Shown piece by piece: positions 6,288 through 8,236 of a stretch of 8,236 bases of DNA. Source of the stretch: JAAYEB01 sp035306725 (lineage in GTDB: Bacteria; Fibrobacterota; Chitinivibrionia; Chitinivibrionales; Chitinispirillaceae); assembly GCA_035306725.1 (NCBI GenBank), contig DATGNN010000474.1, positions 1-8,236 on the forward strand, given 5' to 3'. The notes beneath the pieces were generated by a model. The model worked only from the letters and a program-made list of their open reading frames with translations. It was not told the DNA's origin and ran no database searches. Each line of letters starts with the position of its first letter. Positions within the stretch are counted from its first letter, which is position 1. The position numbers and the translations under genes are program-made.

Positions 6288-7535
6288 TTAGTTTTTTTCT
6301 AAAATAGTTCGATAAGCATCCAGTGCTGCCGGGAAAGGTGTCAACACTCTTTGCAGAACTCCCTGGAGTAACGAAATCGCAACTCCATAATTTGTAATTG
6401 GCACATTTTCATCCGAAGCTTTTTTAATTCTGGATATCATCTCCCGTCTTGTCAACATACATGCACCACAATGAATTATCAGTTTATAATTATCAAGATT
6501 TTGCGGATAATCCCGACCACTGCATACATCAATTTCCAGATTCAATCCTGTAAATTGTCTGAGCCATCTTGGAATCTTGACTCTTCCTATATCATCCTCT
6601 GCAGGATGATGGGAACAGGCTTCGGAAATTAACACTTTGTCACCTTTTTTTAATTTCTCGATCTGAGCTGCCCCCTTTACTTCTTCAATCAAATCCCCTT
6701 TAAACCTTGCAAACAATATAGAGAATGTAGTACATGGGACGTCTTCGGGAGTATCAGCGACCATTTTCTGTACAACCTGCGAATCGCATACTACTATATC
6801 TGGTTTACTTGTCAGTCTTGTTAACAAATGTGCATATTCCTGCTCCTTTACAATTATTGCAGCAGCATCATTATCCAGCAAATCCCGAATTGTTTGAACC
6901 TGTGGCAAAATCAATCTTCCCTTAGGGGCCTGAAGGTCTATAGGTACAACCAGAACCGCTATTCCTCCTGGTTTCAACTTATCACCAATTATTGATGGCT
7001 GACTTATGTGCTCTTCAGGAAGAATTTTTATGAGGGTTTCCTTGAATTCCGTTATATATCGCTCCCTGAATGTTTTGTCAATGCTTGAACAGGAAACAAG
7101 ATTTGATGATTTTGTTTTAACAAGATCCAGAAACTGTAATGATGGTTTTTCTATATCTATTTTATTAATCACAACCATTGCGGGAATATTTCTTTTCTGT
7201 GCCTCGGAGACTATTTTTTCCTCAAATTCACCCCATTTTTCATTCTCGGTAATCACTATGAATATATCTGCTCTGCCAAATATTGCACTGGTCTTTTTTA
7301 GTCTGGCATCCGAGAGCTCCGAAGTATCATCAGTACCTGCAGTATCAAGGAACATTACAGGACCAACAGGTAATAATTCCATTGCCTTTTCAACGACGTC
7401 AGTTGTTGTTCCTGGAATATGAGAAGTTACAGCTATATCCTGACCGGCAATCATATTGAGAAAACTTGACTTTCCAACATTGGTTCTGCCAAACAGTCCT
7501 ATCTGAAGACGCATTGATTTTGGTGTCGATTGCAT
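6288..7535 (-). CDS. hydF: [FeFe]-hydrogenase maturation GTPase HydF
   Basis: HydF is the GTPase scaffold/carrier that receives the 2Fe subcluster precursor and transfers it to apo-hydrogenase (family knowledge). Numbered from the ATG at 7535 (415 aa, a normal length), the N-terminal GTPase domain shows the P-loop GRTNVGKS (16-23), switch I GTTTD (42-46), DTAG (64-67) and NKID (124-127). A dimerisation-like middle region follows. The C-terminal cluster-binding domain has C307-x-H309 and, 45 residues on, H355-C356-x2-C359. This matches the CxH...HCxxC signature; the known spacing is about 46-53, so here it is at or just below the short end. The start is set by AAGGAG at 7541-7546, 5 bases before the ATG. 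A GTG at 7541 would add two residues but overlaps that Shine-Dalgarno. The gene begins 2 bases after the lyase stop, indicating co-translation. Confidence 0.97.
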   Translation of the reverse strand: MQSTPKSMRLQIGLFGRTNVGKSSFLNMIAGQDIAVTSHIPGTTTDVVEKAMELLPVGPVMFLDTAGTDDTSELSDARLKKTSAIFGRADIFIVITENEKWGEFEEKIVSEAQKRNIPAMVVINKIDIEKPSLQFLDLVKTKSSNLVSCSSIDKTFRERYITEFKETLIKILPEEHISQPSIIGDKLKPGGIAVLVVPIDLQAPKGRLILPQVQTIRDLLDNDAAAIIVKEQEYAHLLTRLTSKPDIVVCDSQVVQKMVADTPEDVPCTTFSILFARFKGDLIEEVKGAAQIEKLKKGDKVLISEACSHHPAEDDIGRVKIPRWLRQFTGLNLEIDVCSGRDYPQNLDNYKLIIHCGACMLTRREMISRIKKASDENVPITNYGVAISLLQGVLQRVLTPFPAALDAYRTILEKN

Positions 7536-7537
7536 TA

Positions 7538-8236
7538 TCACTCCTTCAAGAATTCTTTCATATCATTTTCCTTGTAACCCAAAGCCATTATTTCTTCGGG
7601 AGATAATATTCTTTTCACCAATTGTGCTCCCAGCTTTTTTGCAAGAAACTCCCTGAATTCAATATCAACCAGATTATTAAATTCATCAACCAGACTCTCC
7701 GCTTTTTTATAGCCGATATAAGGTAAAAATGCGGTTATCAGAGTAATACTGCTACTTGTATGTTTTTCGCAGTTTACTGAGTTTGCTTCTATATTTTTGA
7801 CATATTCATCCAGCATTTTATCTGAATTTGACAAAAGTGTAACCGATTCCAATAAAGAAAGGGCTATTAAAGGTAAAAATTCATTAATTTGAAAACTTCC
7901 TCTTGCTGCGCAATCAGATATAATCTTGTTATTGGCAGAGACTTTAATGGATGAACTGATAATTGCCTCAGGTATTACCGGATTAACCTTACCGGGCATA
8001 ATTGACGATCCTGTTTGTACTGCAGGTAATTTCAATTCGCTTAACAGATTATACAATCGCAAATCATTACTGATCTTCTCAAGGTTAACCGCATGAGCTC
8101 CCAGAATACCTGAAACCTCTGCAAACACATCTGCATTTGCAGTCTGATCCATCAGGTTGTCGCCTCTTGTAACTGCATAACCTGTTACTTCCCTAAGCTT
8201 TTCGATTGCAAGAAAAATGTAGCTCCTTGGTGCTGT
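7538..8236 (-). CDS. aspA: Aspartate ammonia-lyase-like protein, C-terminal half (partial)
   Basis: The C-terminal 232 residues of an aspartase/fumarase superfamily lyase, whose frame stays open to the window edge; the ATG at 8152 is internal. The superfamily signature GSSIMPGKVNPVIPE is intact. Its VIPE ending resembles aspartases (usually VVPE or VIPE) rather than fumarases (usually TQCE). The preceding REVTGYAV...NLMDQT and ISNDLRL also fit. An aspartase would convert L-aspartate to fumarate and ammonia in the cytoplasm. Unusually, the segment after NDLRL is shortened to YNLLSELKLPAVQ. The usual SSGPRxGLxEINLP is absent, so the substrate is less certain than the family. The stop TGA lies 2 bases before hydF, and the gene's last codons form the hydF Shine-Dalgarno. 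Such lyases are known in other hyd maturation clusters, where supply of ammonia for the bridging amine has been suggested. The N-terminal half and the operon promoter lie outside the window. Confidence 0.85.
   Translation of the reverse strand, partial: TAPRSYIFLAIEKLREVTGYAVTRGDNLMDQTANADVFAEVSGILGAHAVNLEKISNDLRLYNLLSELKLPAVQTGSSIMPGKVNPVIPEAIISSSIKVSANNKIISDCAARGSFQINEFLPLIALSLLESVTLLSNSDKMLDEYVKNIEANSVNCEKHTSSSITLITAFLPYIGYKKAESLVDEFNNLVDIEFREFLAKKLGAQLVKRILSPEEIMALGYKENDMKEFLKE
7541..7546 (-). promoter_or_regulatory. Ribosome binding site that decides the hydF start
   Basis: AAGGAG also encodes the last two residues (KE) of the upstream lyase. It is 5 bases from the ATG at 7535, whereas the GTG at 7541 would overlap it, so the ATG is preferred. 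Confidence 0.75.

Noticed and set aside
7006..7422. Open plus-strand frame of 138 codons
   Set aside because: It is a shadow of the HydF GTPase domain on the other strand.
7533..7541. GTG at 7541 as the hydF start
   Set aside because: It overlaps the AAGGAG site. The ATG six bases downstream has a proper 5-base spacing.
8150..8152. ATG at 8152 as the start of the lyase gene
   Set aside because: The frame continues to the window edge with family-like residues (EKLREVTGYAV), so this Met is internal and the gene is cut.

Overview
The window is AT-rich and bacterial, with Shine-Dalgarno sequences (AAGGAG, GGAGG) in front of several genes. Almost all coding capacity is on the minus strand. It encodes the complete HydE/HydF/HydG set that builds the active-site H-cluster of [FeFe]-hydrogenase, which points to an anaerobic, H2-metabolising or fermentative organism. 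The phylum cannot be fixed from this sequence. Clear Shine-Dalgarno sites argue mildly against Bacteroidetes.

Layout, in the direction of minus-strand transcription (high to low coordinates): an aspartase-superfamily lyase cut by the window edge (8236-7538); hydF (7535-6288); hydG (6264-4771); an unrecognised 78-residue gene (4757-4521); hydE (4528-3446). Junctions are 2, 23, 13 and -8 bases, so this is one tightly packed operon. About 740 bases without a gene follow (2702-3445), holding only weak inverted repeats. Next on the same strand is a large hybrid sensor histidine kinase (about 2677-284) with PAS, PocR-like and GAF sensory modules and no receiver domain. At the left edge, a plus-strand open frame (3-212) is probably the 3' end of another gene, convergent with the kinase.

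How the genes fit together: by family knowledge, HydG cleaves tyrosine to give the CO and CN- ligands on an Fe-Cys synthon. HydE, a second radical-SAM enzyme, processes that synthon. HydF is the GTPase scaffold that carries the assembled 2Fe subcluster to apo-hydrogenase. The lyase could release ammonia for the bridging amine of the dithiolate ligand (inference). No hydrogenase structural gene is present in the window.

Most notable points: HydG lacks the second cysteine of the C-terminal CX2CX22C auxiliary-cluster motif (Gly412) but has two extra cysteines close by; a small unknown gene is translationally coupled between hydG and hydE; the lyase lacks the SGPR segment usual in aspartases; and the kinase's sensory half is rich in cysteines.
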